Assembly (NCBI GenBank): GCA_963556255.1
Contig: OY744607.1
Coordinates: forward strand, 49,237,846-49,301,845
DNA: 64,000 bases
Origin: Allolobophora icterica
Taxonomy: Eukaryota; Annelida; Clitellata; Crassiclitellata; Lumbricidae
Direction: 5' to 3'
Shown here: positions 29,651 through 42,426 of the stretch, in pieces
How the letters are laid out: each line of letters starts with the position of its first letter
How positions within the stretch are numbered: the stretch's first letter is position 1
Notes under the pieces: generated by a model
Databases searched by the model: none
What the model was told of the DNA's origin: nothing
What the model saw: the letters and a program-made list of their open reading frames with translations, nothing else
Position numbers and translations under genes: made by a program

Positions 29651-30218
29651 ACGAGAAGAGTCCAACTGGGTATCTGGGTCAATGTAGGACGAACGAATGA
29701 ATGTCGATTGATTTCAGATCTGTCTGTCCGTCTGTCTCCCTGTCCGTCTGTATGTCTTCTGTGAGTCTGTCCGTGTGTCTGTTTGTATCTGTCTGTCTAT
29801 CGGTCTGTCCGTGTGTGTCTGATGTTTTTTGTCTTGGCCTCTGCACTTTAATACAGACCTTGAGCTTTGTGTGACTATTGTCCAGGCTGAGAATCGTAGA
29901 AAAAGATTAGACTTTGATCCATGTGGAGCTTAATATTTTATCCGTATTTTGTAAACCGATGTCAAAGAAATTTGAAAGCAGCAGATTTCAACGCTAGCAG
30001 TTTTGCAAGTGAGACTCGAATTAAAATCAATTCCTTTTTTGAGAAAATTCATTAATTTATGCATACATGATACACCACGGAAATTTCTTCTCTTTGTCAG
30101 AGGCTCAAGAGTCGAATAATGCTAAAATCACACGTAGCAACTGAAGGGGTTGGAAACGACCCCCGGGGTGTGCAATGAGGACTTAACTGGGGATCCTAAG
30201 AAAATCTAGGGAGGTTGA

Positions 30219-30594
30219 AACCCCAACCTCCGACAATTCTCACTCTGCTATTGTCTTCAAGCTGATGACGGTTATCCTAAGAACTTCTGTAGCTGCTGCT
30301 GCAGCAAGAGTAGGCCTAAACATCGCCAATTTCAAACTACCATCGAAGTCACAGCTACTGGTCATTTAAACAGAATTGTAACTTTGTAATTGTAATTAGT
30401 CTCGTATGAAACCCCAACCTCCGACAATTGTCACTCTGCTATTGTCTTCAAGCTGATGACGGTTATCCTACGAACTTCTGTAGCTGCTGCAGCAGCAAAA
30501 GTAAACATCGCCAATATCAAACTACCATCGAAGTCACAGTTGCTGGTCATTTAAACAGAATTGTAACTTTGTAACTGTAATTAGTCTCGTAAGC
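30219..30594. repeat. Tandem duplication, two 188-bp units
   Basis: Two adjacent, roughly 95% similar units start ACCCCAACCTCCGACAATT and end TAATTAGTCTCGTA. No reading frame of interest. Confidence 0.85.
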
Positions 30595-31147
30595 TTATAG
30601 GGCCACTTTAAAAAAAAACTCATAACAGGTCATAACAGGTGCAGTGATTTTTCATAAATTTTATTATCATTATTAATATTAATATATTATTATTATGATC
30701 ATTATTATTAAATGATTCATTCATTTCATTCAGAGGACTTATAAAGCGCCCCTCCGAGATGCCTACTCAAAGGCGTTCCCAGCCCAACTCCGGCGATAAA
30801 GAACTGTTTTCAGATGCTTGTAAAGGTGTATGCAGATTCCATAGTTAATGGTTCACGCAGATTTGAAGCAAAATTGTTATTGTTAATTATTGTTAAGATT
30901 ATCACAATTGTGCATTTATTAAGCCCCACGATCTAATTGCCAAGCATAAATCATTCATTCATTTGCGCTGAGCAGTTGTCAGCGAAGAATTTGTTCAAGA
31001 TTCCTGTACACAGTAACTGTTTTAGGAGAGAGGCTCGAACCAGTAGAGGGCGAGCGCTCTAGCCAATCGCCTATCGTCTCCCAGAATTAGAATTGTAATC
31101 GTAATTAGTAACCTCTGTTGCGCCGGTATCTAGTTCACATGGTATCT

Positions 31148-32537
31148 GGGTCATTATCCGAAATGTTCCAAATTTCGTCTCTGAAAAATTTTTTCCCCCC
31201 CAAAATTGGTTGCAAGTGTTTTCTTGAGTCATGTAGGCCTACATAGCTAAATTTAACTTATTTGAAAGAAATCCACTATATCTTTAAACATAAGTCAATT
31301 TTTTCAGAATTTATAAAGTCAAAACTCTTCTTTTATCATTACAGTCCGCCCTTTTGTGTAATCATATTTAATCACAGGGACCTGAAATATTCCTCTGGTG
31401 CTTATGAAATGGCAATTTCTTAAAAGTAGATTATACCAGCATTAAGTAGGAATACAACAGGCCTTTCCACCACATAATATATTAGTCTGGTGTCAAGAAA
31501 TTAAGACATTTCTCTAAATTATTTAAAAAAAGAAATATTATTTTCAACTACAGAAAAAATCTGTACAGCATTAGCTATAACTCTAAGCTATATGCATTAG
31601 ATACAAGTTGAACAACATTTTAAGAGTTGCTAGTAAATTCTAATTACTTTCAGTTTATTTTTATATCAAATAATTCAAAAACAATACATGTAATTCACTC
31701 TTAGCAATGCGTAATTACCATCCGTGACAAGATGGAACTGTCATGAAAAAATAGCAAAAATCTGATGTATACGGATGGTAATGATGAAAAACAACCGCGG
31801 ATGGTAATGAGATAATGATGAAATTTCTAACAGCCGTCAAGTAGTTTCACGTGAATTACTCCATCCGATAAGTAATTTCAATCAGTTCAACCAAAGCAGC
31901 AAATAAAATAAGTTATCAATGTTGTAATCTACCTAAACCAGGAAATACAACACTAGATGGAAATGAAACAGAAATTTATATTTCTTGTAATTTGAAACAC
32001 ACAAACTTAAATTAAAAATAAAACATTATGAATTTCAACACAAATCTGTGTGATTCCATTAATAGTTGACAGTATCTTGTTCCTGGTGTTTTTCTTTTAG
32101 TAAGCAAGCACGTTCTCTAAAAGTTATAGGCTTCCCAAAAATTGAGATGGCTATGATGCTTATTTCTATGGACAAGTATAAATAGGCCCAAAAAGAAATA
32201 AATATTACGAAAATGAGTCTAAATGTTTAATTATTGCATATGCTAGCTACTAATTCACCAAAGTAATATACCTTTGTTACAGGTTGTAATGGAATAAATT
32301 TGCGTAAAAGTTGAATTTAATGCATTGCACACCGTCTCGGACAGAGGATGGTAATGATATTTTTTATACATATGGTAATTTTTTTCAAAATTTCCAAAAT
32401 CTAGCAGCTACAACAATTCTGGAAAATGTTAATCTGCTCATTCTTTGAAGGATAGGCAAAAAATATTTTAAGAAATTATCGAAAAAACTCAAAAACCCTC
32501 GTGGGACATCAATTCGGCACTTTTCGGATAATGACCC
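31148..32537. mobile_element. 1.39-kb non-autonomous TIR element with 4-bp duplication
   Basis: The ends are inverted: GGGTCATTATCCGAAA at 31148 and its complement ending at 32537. The flanks are atct at 31144-31147 and 32538-32541. It splits a copy of R1, whose other copies show the uninterrupted order. No transposase is seen; inside are several TGGTAATGAT-type phrases. Superfamily unassigned. Confidence 0.8.
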
Positions 32538-33319
32538 ATCTACCGATGGTACATCAAAGCCAAACCGTAATCAGGTCAAAATTCAGAATATCAGTCCGCA
32601 AAACTGCTTCCTTTATACCCCATCCTTCATAGCTTAGCATACGGACTCAGGAAACCTAAAACCCATCTATGATTCTAACGTTATTCCAGCAACTTTTGTA
32701 AATCAATATCGCGCCAATATACACAGATCAGAACGGCCTGATCTCGAAATATTTGCCAGCAGTTTCTCACGCCCAAAGGTTTGACAGAATTTCTTATGAA
32801 AGTCAGTCATTGAGTCTATCCATCAGTCGGTGGACATTGACAGTAGCTAGGTAAGAGTGGTAGTTTAAGGCGAAAGTGGTGCTCAACCATATCTCAACTG
32901 CTTCAAACATTTCCAACTGAATTTACATTTTTTCATACATTTTGATCCCACCATAGTTTTTCCGTCGTGTCGATCAGGCTATATCTCGATCTAACCAAAG
33001 GTGAAGTTCTCCAGCAACAGGTCTCTTCTCGCTATAAGTTTAGATCGCGGTTGAAAATACACTCCTGCTCATTGGGTTCCACAGCCGAAGACATTTTTAA
33101 CCCAAAAATGCATTTTCTCTGTGGATTTCACACCTGCTCATAGGTCTTTTCTTCCGTTGGTTCATTCAAACGCAATGGTTCATAACCCCCGCTGATGACA
33201 CATTTCATCCATACATTCAGTTCCTGTCTGTCTGTCTTTCATTCTCCCCGCCACTATACCCATCCGTAAATCACACGAAAGTAGTTTGGTAAGCTTACTT
33301 AATGTTTACCGACGCCGAG

Positions 33320-33636
33320 TCATAACAATGAATCAATCAAATCCGTTTATTAAAACTCAATACAATTAAACAGTAGCCTAACAGTCAGAAGAAATCTCCA
33401 AACAGAGTGAAATAATAGGATCCTCCTAAGGGACAAGTCCAGCTACTTGGGGCACCCCAGGAAAAAATAAAACAAAAGAAACAGAAAAAACACAGGCAAA
33501 ACGGATATTTATAGCATAATAAAGTCAAGTAAAATACTATATTAACAAATATTAATTACCCTTAACTAACATAGAGATCAAAAATTAGTCAAAGATACAC
33601 AACAAGCCAGCAGAGCAGGTTACACTTCATATATGT

Positions 33637-33668
<32 letters not shown>

Positions 33669-34600
33669 TACATATACATATATGTATATATATAAGATGT
33701 CTTTATATAGGATACGAGGTATATAGTTTGTGTCATCCTTGGTAGTCAAGTATCCAAGACTGGTGGTAGTAACTTATAGTGGAAGCGATACATGAATACA
33801 ATACAATGGATCATAATATTATTAATTTGGTATAAACTTATAGTCAGAATTTTATTGTCAAGGAATATGAGTTTGGTACTGGCCCTCCAATGAGTGTTAA
33901 ATACTGTACGGTAGCAATTTTTTGCAGTTTACTTAAGTTTTTTTTACGGCAGTCTTATATTTTGCACCCAAGGAGATATTACAGTAGGAAATATAAGGAA
34001 AAATTAGGGCATAATATAAGTTTAGAGGTATGGTGGATGGTAGGCAATGACAAACTCTTTTTTAAATGACTAACTCTTTTTAAAACGCCAACATTTTTTG
34101 CTATTTAAAAAAAATAGTAGGCCTATATGATCTTTCCAGTTTAAACAAGTCAACTATAACTCCTAGAAATTTGGTTGAGTCAGTCCGATCAACGGGTAGG
34201 CCTACATCGTCAATGAGGATAGTCAGGTTAGTGGGGGAGGGGATTTTCGCTTTGAGTAAAATATAATAAAGTTTATATTAGCAAGTTTATTTTCTTAAGG
34301 TTAAGTGATAATTTATTTGCTCTGAACCATAAGGCTATAAGTTTTAATTCATTATTTGCCTTAGCAAATAGATTTGTAATAGATTTATCCTTTATAAAAA
34401 CGTTAGTATCATCGACGAAAAGGATGAATTTGAAGATCATGGAAGACAAGGCTAGATCGTTAATATATATTCGAAAAAGCAGGGGACCTAATATTGAACC
34501 TTTAGGGACTCCACATTTTATGGCCATTATAGAAGAGGTTGAGTTTTTAAAAGTGACAAATTGTGATCTTTCAGTTAGATAATCAGAAAGCCAACTTAGT
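33320..34600 (-). mobile_element. LINE 3' fragment, decayed
   Basis: Minus-strand reverse transcriptase sequence at 34527-34273: CGVPKGSILGPLLF, INDLA and FVDDTNVF (the catalytic YxDD equivalent), then WFRANKLSLNLKK. It is followed by an AT-rich 3' part with an internal TA tract at 33635-33700. Truncated and not functional. Confidence 0.75.
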
Positions 34601-34719
34601 TGACTGATGTCGACTCCTCCTTGTCCAGGCTTCGGTCTGGAACCACCCGGTGACGCTGTTTCACACCCAAGTCACTGCGTGGTCACTCAGTCGGAGTCCG
34701 GTTGGTGGTCAAGTGGTCA

Positions 34720-34842
34720 TCATCTGGGAATGAATTTGAGTGGAATTCTGGCGTCTGGCATCGTGAACATGCGGTTGATCATTCCAATCGGTCGATGTTC
34801 ACTCGCATCTACATCCAACTGGAGACGGAATCGATGGAGTAT
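34720..34842 (-). CDS. Cytochrome P450 gene B, exon 9 (C-terminal)
   Basis: The terminal exon reads ILHRFRLQLD, then HRPIGMINRMFTMPDARIPL and a final KFIPR before TGA (34720-34722). This C-terminus is typical of mitochondrial-clan P450s. The acceptor is ccttttttccag. Plus-strand frames over it are shadows. Confidence 0.88.
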   Translation of the reverse strand: MLHRFRLQLDVDASEHRPIGMINRMFTMPDARIPLKFIPR

Positions 34843-34977
34843 CTGGAAAAAAGGAATCAGCCCAGGAGTTCAGACGTATTTCTCATTTCTTCCGTCAGTC
34901 AGTCAGTCCATACGTCCATCTGTCAGTCCGTCAATCCGTCAGACAGTCATTCAATCCGTCCTTCCGTCCGTCCGTCA

Positions 34978-35102
34978 GTCATTCATTCAGTCAGTCAGTC
35001 AGTCAGTCAGTCAGTCAGTCAGTCAGTCAGTCAGTCAGTCAGTCAGTCAGTCAGTCAGTCAGTCAGTCAGTCAGTCAGTCAGTCAGTCAGTCGGTCGGTC
35101 AG
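34978..35102. repeat. (GTCA)n microsatellite
   Basis: Nearly perfect CAGT/GTCA repeats in gene B intron 8; Ser-Val-Ser-Gln readings are artefacts. Confidence 0.95.
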
Positions 35103-35370
35103 TCACCCGGTCAGTCACCCAATCCGGCATTCATTATAGTAAGTCATTCGCGATTGTGAGATCACGTACCTTGATTAGCTTAGCTTCAGATAGATTAACC
35201 ACTATATGTTACTACGACTTTCATTGCTCTTACCTTGCTATGGTTTCCTTACTTATTGTTAACTTGATCACTTGGTGTCTTTCCGACCGTGATTACCGTC
35301 TTTGCCTTGAGGTGAGCCAGGTAGATTTACTCTTACAATGATTACTCTCATATCCTGGTTGCCGTCTTAC

Positions 35371-35580
35371 CTTGATGAGAGCCAACCACATTTCCTGTTC
35401 GGCAAACCTCCGTCCGATGCACATCATGGACCCGTAACCGAAGGGCAACATGACGAAGTTATTGACCGGCCGCAAGGTGTCGTCTTCGCCTTTCATCCAT
35501 CGCTCGGGTAAGTAGCGGTCGGCATGCTCAAAGTACTCTTCCAGCAGACACATCGTTTGGAAGTTCATCGACACAAATGT
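35371..35580 (-). CDS. Cytochrome P450 gene B, exon 8 (haem-binding)
   Basis: A 210-bp exon starting TFVSMNFQTM after acceptor acatcag. It includes DRYLPERW and the haem loop FGYGSMMCIGRRFAEQE, with the axial Cys and the GRRxAExE signature of the mitochondrial clan. It ends LALIK at a GTAAG donor. Confidence 0.92.
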
Positions 35581-36223
35581 CTGATGTATTAAAACAGAAG
35601 AAAATAATTACTTTCAGAAACTCGCGTCTGAAAACCGTTAATTAGTTACATCTTTCACGTCTATTCAAAACTCATCATATTCCTTCTAGTCTGTTCACGG
35701 TTCTTGGTGTTATCCCGTTCAATGTGCACTTTGAACTTTGCAAGGAGAATATTATCAAGTAGCCTACACAATATTATTGTAAATTGTATTCGTAATCGTA
35801 TTCGTAAGCTTCAAATATATTTATGATGCGCACTTAGAAAGAAAGCGCAAGGCACCACAGCTCATTCACGAGTACTGCGTCGTGTCAGAGGGGTTGTCCA
35901 GAGAAACCAAATGAAGAACAAAGTCTATATCAAAGCCATAAGACCAAAAAGAAACGGAGATGCTGCGGCGAATGTCGTTTAGGACGAGAAGGAATGGAAG
36001 GCAGAGCAGTGAATGGTTCGGTTAGGAAGTCTTGGACAGGTGGGAGTACGTCTTGAAGTGAAGAGTCTGAGGTACAGTAGATGATGACGGGTAAGCGGCG
36101 TCAGTGGCGGGGGAAGCGAGATTTGGAGGAGTCCCACAAGAGCCTTTTACAGGTTATTCGTGTTCCTGTTAGCTAAAGCCATGTCGACAGCTTTGAAAGA
36201 TGGCTAGGAATTGAATGGCTCAC

Positions 36224-36305
36224 CCCCTTTGGAACCAGATAGTCGCTGAGTACCAAGTCCGTACTAAGATGTCTCACCGGTCCACCTTCAACGGGATAAT
36301 TCAAC
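36224..36305 (-). CDS. Cytochrome P450 gene B, exon 7
   Basis: An 82-bp exon between ctctcag and GTGAGC encoding LNYPVEGGPVR, then LVLSDYLVPKG, the stretch after helix K. It completes the Arg codon of exon 6 and ends in phase 0, joining exon 8 cleanly. Confidence 0.85.
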
Positions 36306-36535
36306 CTGAGAGAAAAAATGACCAAAAAGGAAATGTATGCAATGTAGTGTAAATGGGTGACATTTCAAAGTGCCTTGGAGAAACTGTGTCAAGGAGACCA
36401 GCTCATTCACCGTGTCATTCAGTTAACAATCAGTTAACTGCCAATCAACAAACACTTAATGCTATCACAAAACAATCGTTTACGAATGTCTTTGGTTTCC
36501 AATAAAAGGCACTCTGTTAATGCCCGGATGCTTGC

Positions 36536-36708
36536 CGGAATGACTCTTTGACGCACGCCTTCAGGTACTGCATCCGGTTGAGTACTTCTGACGTCACAGG
36601 CGGACAGGAAGTGCGGTCAAGTACCGAGTCGATTTCCGACAGAAGGCGATTCTGTTTGTCAACGTTCTTGGCCAAATTGTAGAGACAGAAGCTCAGCGCA
36701 TACGCAGT
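36536..36708 (-). CDS. Cytochrome P450 gene B, exon 6 (helix K)
   Basis: A 173-bp exon encoding TAYALSFCLYNLAKN to KACVKESFR; KESFR is the ExxR motif. The acceptor is ttctgcag. The donor is GCAAGC rather than GT, and phase requires exactly this site, so this is a GC-AG intron. Confidence 0.88.
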
Positions 36709-36779
36709 CTGCAGAATCCAAAAACACGCATCAAAATATCATTTTTGTAGCGCCACTGTCTATCATCATCACTCTATCT

Positions 36780-36877
36780 TGTGATATGCATAAGCAAGAA
36801 CATTATTGTCATCAGCTCAGCTCTACCACCAGCATCATCACTACCCTCCTGATGATGTCAGCGCACAAAAGCACATA
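36780..36877. repeat. Duplicated segment D, copy 1, first part
   Basis: Together with 38747-39400 this matches 43695-44420 (segment D copy 2). The shared text includes AGCGCACAAAAGCACATA and ACGGGTAGCGGTG. Copy 1 is split by the TA element at 36878; copy 2 has a MITE where copy 1 has none. Either a segmental duplication or two members of a repeat family. Confidence 0.75.
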
Positions 36878-38746
36878 GGGTAACTTGGGAGAATATGGAC
36901 CCCCTAACATAAATGACTATTTCTGAGCAAAATCAAGCATCCATACCGTCCAATTAAATTGCACCCAAATGCTTTCATTATAATGAAGTAAAAACATAAT
37001 TGTTTGTGAACAATTAACATCAATTTATTTCAAAATATAGAAGAAATTAAAACTTACAAAAAGGTCCATATTGCCCCATGGTCGGGGCAATATGGACACA
37101 CCTAAAAGGGGCTATATGGACCAGGTCCATATTACCCCCATCCAATGATCTTAGCATAGTACATAATACTAGTTATAAAATTACTGTCAGTTTTCTTAAT
37201 AATAAAATTTATCTTCAAATCAAGTCGTTTATTGGCATATAATTGGCTGCATGGCTAGATTATAACACGATGAACAGATTTGAAACTATCAATTATCACT
37301 TGATACTGGTAATGTGTAATATCCAAAATGCAAAAGTAGGCTACTAGAAAGCTGCATAAAATATTGCCAAGACTGCTGACTATACAAGCTATTAATACTG
37401 TATAATATATGCACTTTATAAAAACTTATCCTACTAGGGTAAAAGACAAAAAAATAACAAAAACAAGCAGCTAAAAGTCCGAAAAAGAGTTCAACGGGTT
37501 CAGTGTTTAGGTCTATGTGCAACGTTCACATACAAAACTATGCTGGTTTGGACTGGCAACGGCATATTCAAAATGTGCTCATTAATTGCACAATTGACAC
37601 AGAATCCATGACTGTTGTTGCTCCAAACAGGTCACCACAGTAAAGGCACGGAACAGCAGCACCACTGGAGAGGGCAAGTTTGCTTTTGCTCGACTTCTCT
37701 TTCTGTATGCCTACTCTTTAACTTGCCGCTGATTCTTACGTCGTGTTAGGCCTAATAACCCTCGATCTCTTTGGCTTCCAGTTTTCTGTTAGGCCTACTT
37801 TCGGTTTCGTCGCCTTGCTATCTCGGTTCTCTGCAAATCGGACTCGCGCTTCTCTTTTGACAGCAGCTTCAGCAGTTTTTGCCAACTGTTTAGCTTACAT
37901 GGCCTCAAGTTCCTTCTTTTATGGAGAACTGGTTAGCACACCTACATGGGCGATTTTGTGTTAGGATTTGCCTTCCAATGCTTTTGGCCTGCGGTATGGT
38001 GTTTCCTCAATCTTGGGAATGGAAGAGAATGAAATACCAGCTGTACTGCTCACTGCTGCAGCCAGAGCACCTTCATCAGTACCACACGTATATGCAGTCT
38101 CACCTGCAGTCTCATTCACTTTCCTCTGACATTCTTCCACTTGAATGTTCTCACCATGTCTGCTGCTTTTGAAATAATTTAATAATACATACAATATATA
38201 ATAAGAAGAATAAATAATAATCATAATAATAATACAATAATATGGCCTAATACAAATAGATTCAATCACTATTGCATTCAAACACTATAGAATTCAATTG
38301 AGATAGGCTCTATGGGCTGCATGGACCGTGGTCCATACAGCCCCGTAACAGTGGGTCCAAATAACCCCAAACAGGGTACACCACTTCAACCACAGCTAAA
38401 TAACATATTATCACTCACGTTGCATGAAAATATGTAGCCCTGAAAAGCACAACATTTCAACGAAAAAAATGATATATTGGTTATATTTACCCGCCGCTTG
38501 CAAATAATCGGTATTCTGGATGGCAGATGTCAGCAACAAATAACAATTGACGAACTTTATATGTGGTATCACTTTTTAAATCATAAATCGGTCAAACAAC
38601 ATCGGTAACAATATCCGGCGCGACCACAGCATCAAGTAGTATTATAAACTAGAATAAACTTAATTAAATGCCAGTGACTACCTCCTTCAGTTGGTGCCTG
38701 AGGATGGTCCATATAACCCCAGGGTCCATGTAACCCCAAGTTACCC
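36878..38746 (-). mobile_element. 1.87-kb TIR element with TA duplication (pogo/Tc1-like)
   Basis: The inverted ends are GGGTAACTTGGG and CCAAGTTACCC, with TA on both sides (36876-36877, 38747-38748). Copy 2 of segment D has one TA and no element, an empty site. Minus-strand remnants resemble the C-terminus of pogo-like DDE transposases (a stretch with PSSPYK-like text near 37930 and CLYCGDLF near 37650). Frames are broken. Subterminal GGTCCATAT...CCCC repeats occur at both ends. Confidence 0.75.
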
Positions 38747-39090
38747 TACAGTCTTTGCTACACGATTGTTCAGACAACATACCTTTGAGACAATATGCCC
38801 TGTCCTCACCTACTTTTATAAACTGTCATTATACTATATATTAGAGAGCATGGGGACCGTGGTTCGCTTCCCGAAGGTGGCTTATTTCAGAAATTTAAAT
38901 CTCGGCCTAGCACGGTCCCAACACGGGGACCTTAAATGGCGTGGCACCCATTCAAACGGGTAGCGGTGATGAAGGATCTCACCCGATCAATTCATTGAAA
39001 AATGAGCAGGGTGGAGGTCATATACGGTAGGCCTAGCTATAGAAAATCGCGTACATTTACATTACATTCACATATTCATTTAGGCCTATA

Positions 39091-39356
39091 CAGTGCTTTT
39101 TTTCTGAGAAAAAAGGTTCCGGAACGGAACAATAGGTCCCGGAACGGAATAATTATGGGCGGGCTAAAACCCCGAGAAAACCGGGATTGGGTGTTAGGAC
39201 GGGTCTCAATAAACACTGAGAACAGTTCAAAACACTGAAATTAAATTAGAATAACTAATTTATTCTTTTATTATTAAAGTAAATAAATTATGTCTTAGTA
39301 CCTGAAAAAAGGTGCCGGAACGCCGTTCCGGCGCTTTCCGGCTGAAAAAAGGACTG
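39091..39356. mobile_element. hAT-type MITE, copy 1
   Basis: 266 bp with ends CAGTGCTTTTTTT and AAAAAAGGACTG, similar to 43770-44018 (GGTTCCGGAACGGAAC, GCCGTTCCGGCG). The flanks are only partly alike (ggcctata/catttata). Confidence 0.75.
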
Positions 39357-39587
39357 CATTTATATATTATGCATTAACACCTAAAGCCTAACAAAACACC
39401 TGCCCACTAGTAATCCATATGACATTACCTCTTATCCTTCGTTTTGAAGTTTGCAAATCATAAAAATTTCCAAACTTGAATACAATACAAAGATCAACAC
39501 AATAATAATGAAAAACACATTAATTATACATTACATATGTTTTCCCTGGATCCAAATGTATATTAGATAACATTTTAGGCAGTTCAT

Positions 39588-40310
39588 CTAAAGTCTAGAC
39601 ATGCAGTCTGCTACTATATTCAATGTTCCCTTCTTGCAGTTAATCTCTAAGTCAAAGGCCTGTAATGCCAATCCCCAGCGTACCAACTTGGCTGATTTTG
39701 ACATAGTCGTACTTAAATAGATCAAATATTTATGATCTGTATATATCACTATAATTATGTGCCCCAAATAAAAACCTCCTTTTATTTTGATAACGCCCAA
39801 ACAATGGCATATGCCTCCTTTTCTATAGCTGCCCAATTTTATTGGCTGGCAGTCAATTTTTTACTAATAAAATAAACTGGCCTTTCCTTTCCTTCGTGAT
39901 CTAATCGGGCCATTACAGCGCCAACGGCTGCCTCACTGCTATCACAATACAAGTTTACTAGTTGACAAAACTGAAACATTTCAAGTACAACATTATGACA
40001 CAAATAATGTTTCAATTCTTCAAGTGCTCTCTGATGATCTTCAGTCGAACACACATTTTCAGGCTTTTTCTTTCCAGTTTTATCAGTTAAATAAATTTGA
40101 TTTCCTTCTTACCAAATTCACACTCATTTAAGTTAAGCGTCAGATTATGCTGTCTCATTTGCATAAGAAACAATTTAATATGTCTCAGGTGATCAACCCA
40201 AGACATCGAATATACAGTTACATCATCAAGTGTAAATTTTAAATTTAATTTTAAATAACATTTTAGTGTACAAAGCTGCAAACAATGCGTTCTTGCATGC
40301 AAAGAGATGC
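39588..40310 (-). mobile_element. Ty3/Gypsy pol fragment (RT end and RNase H)
   Basis: Broken minus-strand frames in order: DHLRHIKLFLMQMR and LNECEFGK (RT C-terminus), LYCDSSEAAVGAV and RPVYFISKKL (RNase H), then VIYTDHKYL and VRWGLALQAFDLEI. It is unrelated in sequence to the element in polB and clearly old. Confidence 0.85.
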
Positions 40311-41349
40311 AATTTAACGGTACAAATTATCGTCACAACATATTTTCAAAAGCTATATGGTAGTCAGAACATCCAACTCTATCTAACTTTGCAAACTAAA
40401 AGTGTTAAGCTTCCTACTGAAACTCTCTTTCCATATGGCTTTTCAACATGTAAGTCGTAAGCTTGCTATGCTCACTTTCGTATTATAAGTAAAACTTATA
40501 AATAATGAAGACATATTTCAGTTTAATAAACTTTATTAAAACATGTTCTGCTTGTCTTTTTCTAATTTGAATGTCAAGTTAGAGTATATGAAAAGTCTAA
40601 CGTCTTAAACAATTAACTTGTCGACTGGATCTAGTCCAAATGGGTTACATTGTCGACATTTGAAAAATCCCATCTGGTTCGCATGGTCCTCGCTGTCGTA
40701 GCACGGTGTGGCGACTTTGAGCTCCGATAATAATGTTCGTGCAACTCGTGAATCTTTGATAACAGTATTTCCCATTTGTCCAAACGCAAAGCGATTCCCC
40801 TACGAGTTGGACGTTCCTATTTCGTGTTCAAGGGTAGGAAGTTACGTCAATGTTTACACACTTTATACCCTTGGAAATAGTAGCATAATATCTACCACCT
40901 ATATGCTGGAAATATTCAACAGGATGATCTGCTTCTAGCAACTTTACACTTCTATCAATATCGTCTAGATGCCTCAGGAAAGTTGCCCATCTTGGTTTGG
41001 TGAAGCAAACACCTTTCTTGTAGTATATAGCCTGCCATGTTCCGTCTCGTATTCTCTGACATGTACCACCAGATTCTTATTGTATGTATATGCTAGCAGA
41101 CATATATCGATTGTCTCCAATGGTCTCTTTAAACATATCTTGATTTGCAGCGATCTTTTTAAACATCTCTGTAGCCATCTCCTGGTTTTCACGCATGAAA
41201 CTCATCTACAAATACAGTAGCATGACATTCTTATGGTATATACCCAAGCAAAATCTCCAAGTATCCATTCCTTTAGCAGTGAAAACGCAAACGTTTGCGA
41301 AACTTCGTCCTAAATCGTCTAAATAAATACTGATGGTATAACATGATTG

Positions 41350-41351
41350 CG

Positions 41352-41391
<40 letters not shown>

Positions 41392-41410
41392 ATGTGCGTG
41401 TGTGTGTAGT
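41350..41410. repeat. (GT)n microsatellite
   Basis: GT repeat in gene B intron 5; a second GT/GC tract lies at 42345-42455. No genes seen in 40310-43690 apart from repeats. Confidence 0.9.
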
Positions 41411-42352
41411 GATATGAAAATTATTTACCACCATAGCACTCACTTGCAATGCAGTCGTGTCAGATCTTGAATCCAACTTCTCCATGATAATGATGTCGAT
41501 TTCCAATTAATGTGTAAGAATCAGCACCTCTCTTTTACACTGTCGTCGATTTCCGAGTGATGTATATGGACACACACCTGTAGAGGAACTTTTATAAGAT
41601 GTCACACAATGGAGGTCAAATGCCGGATGCGCTCATTGGTTGGTCAAAGGCGCTCATTGGTTAGTTCAAAATTTGTCAACTCAGGCTGATAATAATAATG
41701 ATAATCTTATTCTTTAATTAAGCGCCTTCAAACGCACTGCGCTGTACAGCGCACATACATATAGGGCGCCTTACATACATGTATACAGTAGAAGCACATG
41801 ATAACAGTTTTACAGGAGTCGAATATAACTGTTTTATACGGCAGCAAAAATACGGCGCCAACCAAGGCCTACTATTCACTTAACCACCGCCGCCACCTAG
41901 CGAGTGAAAAGCTGAATAAACCTTACGGGTGTCTACGGGGTTCAATCTTGGTACCTACTGCTCTTCATCACCATGAAGAATCTGGGTGAATGAGGTTTGA
42001 TCAATATGTCGATCTTTCAATTATGCTGTAAATGCGTGGGTCTAGTTTAATTGTAATGGAATACTGTGGTGTCTCTAAAATCAAAAGAGTTTCTGTATTA
42101 TAACTGAAGCCTTCTTCGAAAGATTTCTATGTTTGGAGTGACTATGCTGGCTAAGACCCTATGGTTCTGTCGAAATTATTTATTCTGGTTACGACATATT
42201 ACTAACTACTACACCCTTTCAAATACAATGTTAAGGCGCGCATCTGGATTCCTTTTAAGTGATATCAAGATGTGTCTTAAGTGCAGAGTTCATTTCTTTC
42301 AATATGTCACTGTGTGTTCTGGTTGTGAGCTATGTATACGTATGGGTGTGTG

Positions 42353-42387
<35 letters not shown>

Positions 42388-42394
42388 TTATGTG

Positions 42395-42426
<32 letters not shown>

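Noticed and set aside
34607..35341. 244-residue plus-strand frame
   Set aside because: Antisense to P450 exon 9, continuing through the (GTCA)n repeat.
40600..40940. Possible coding piece on the minus strand (GIALRLDKWEIL)
   Set aside because: Short, frame soon broken, no splice sites or recognised family; too weak to annotate.
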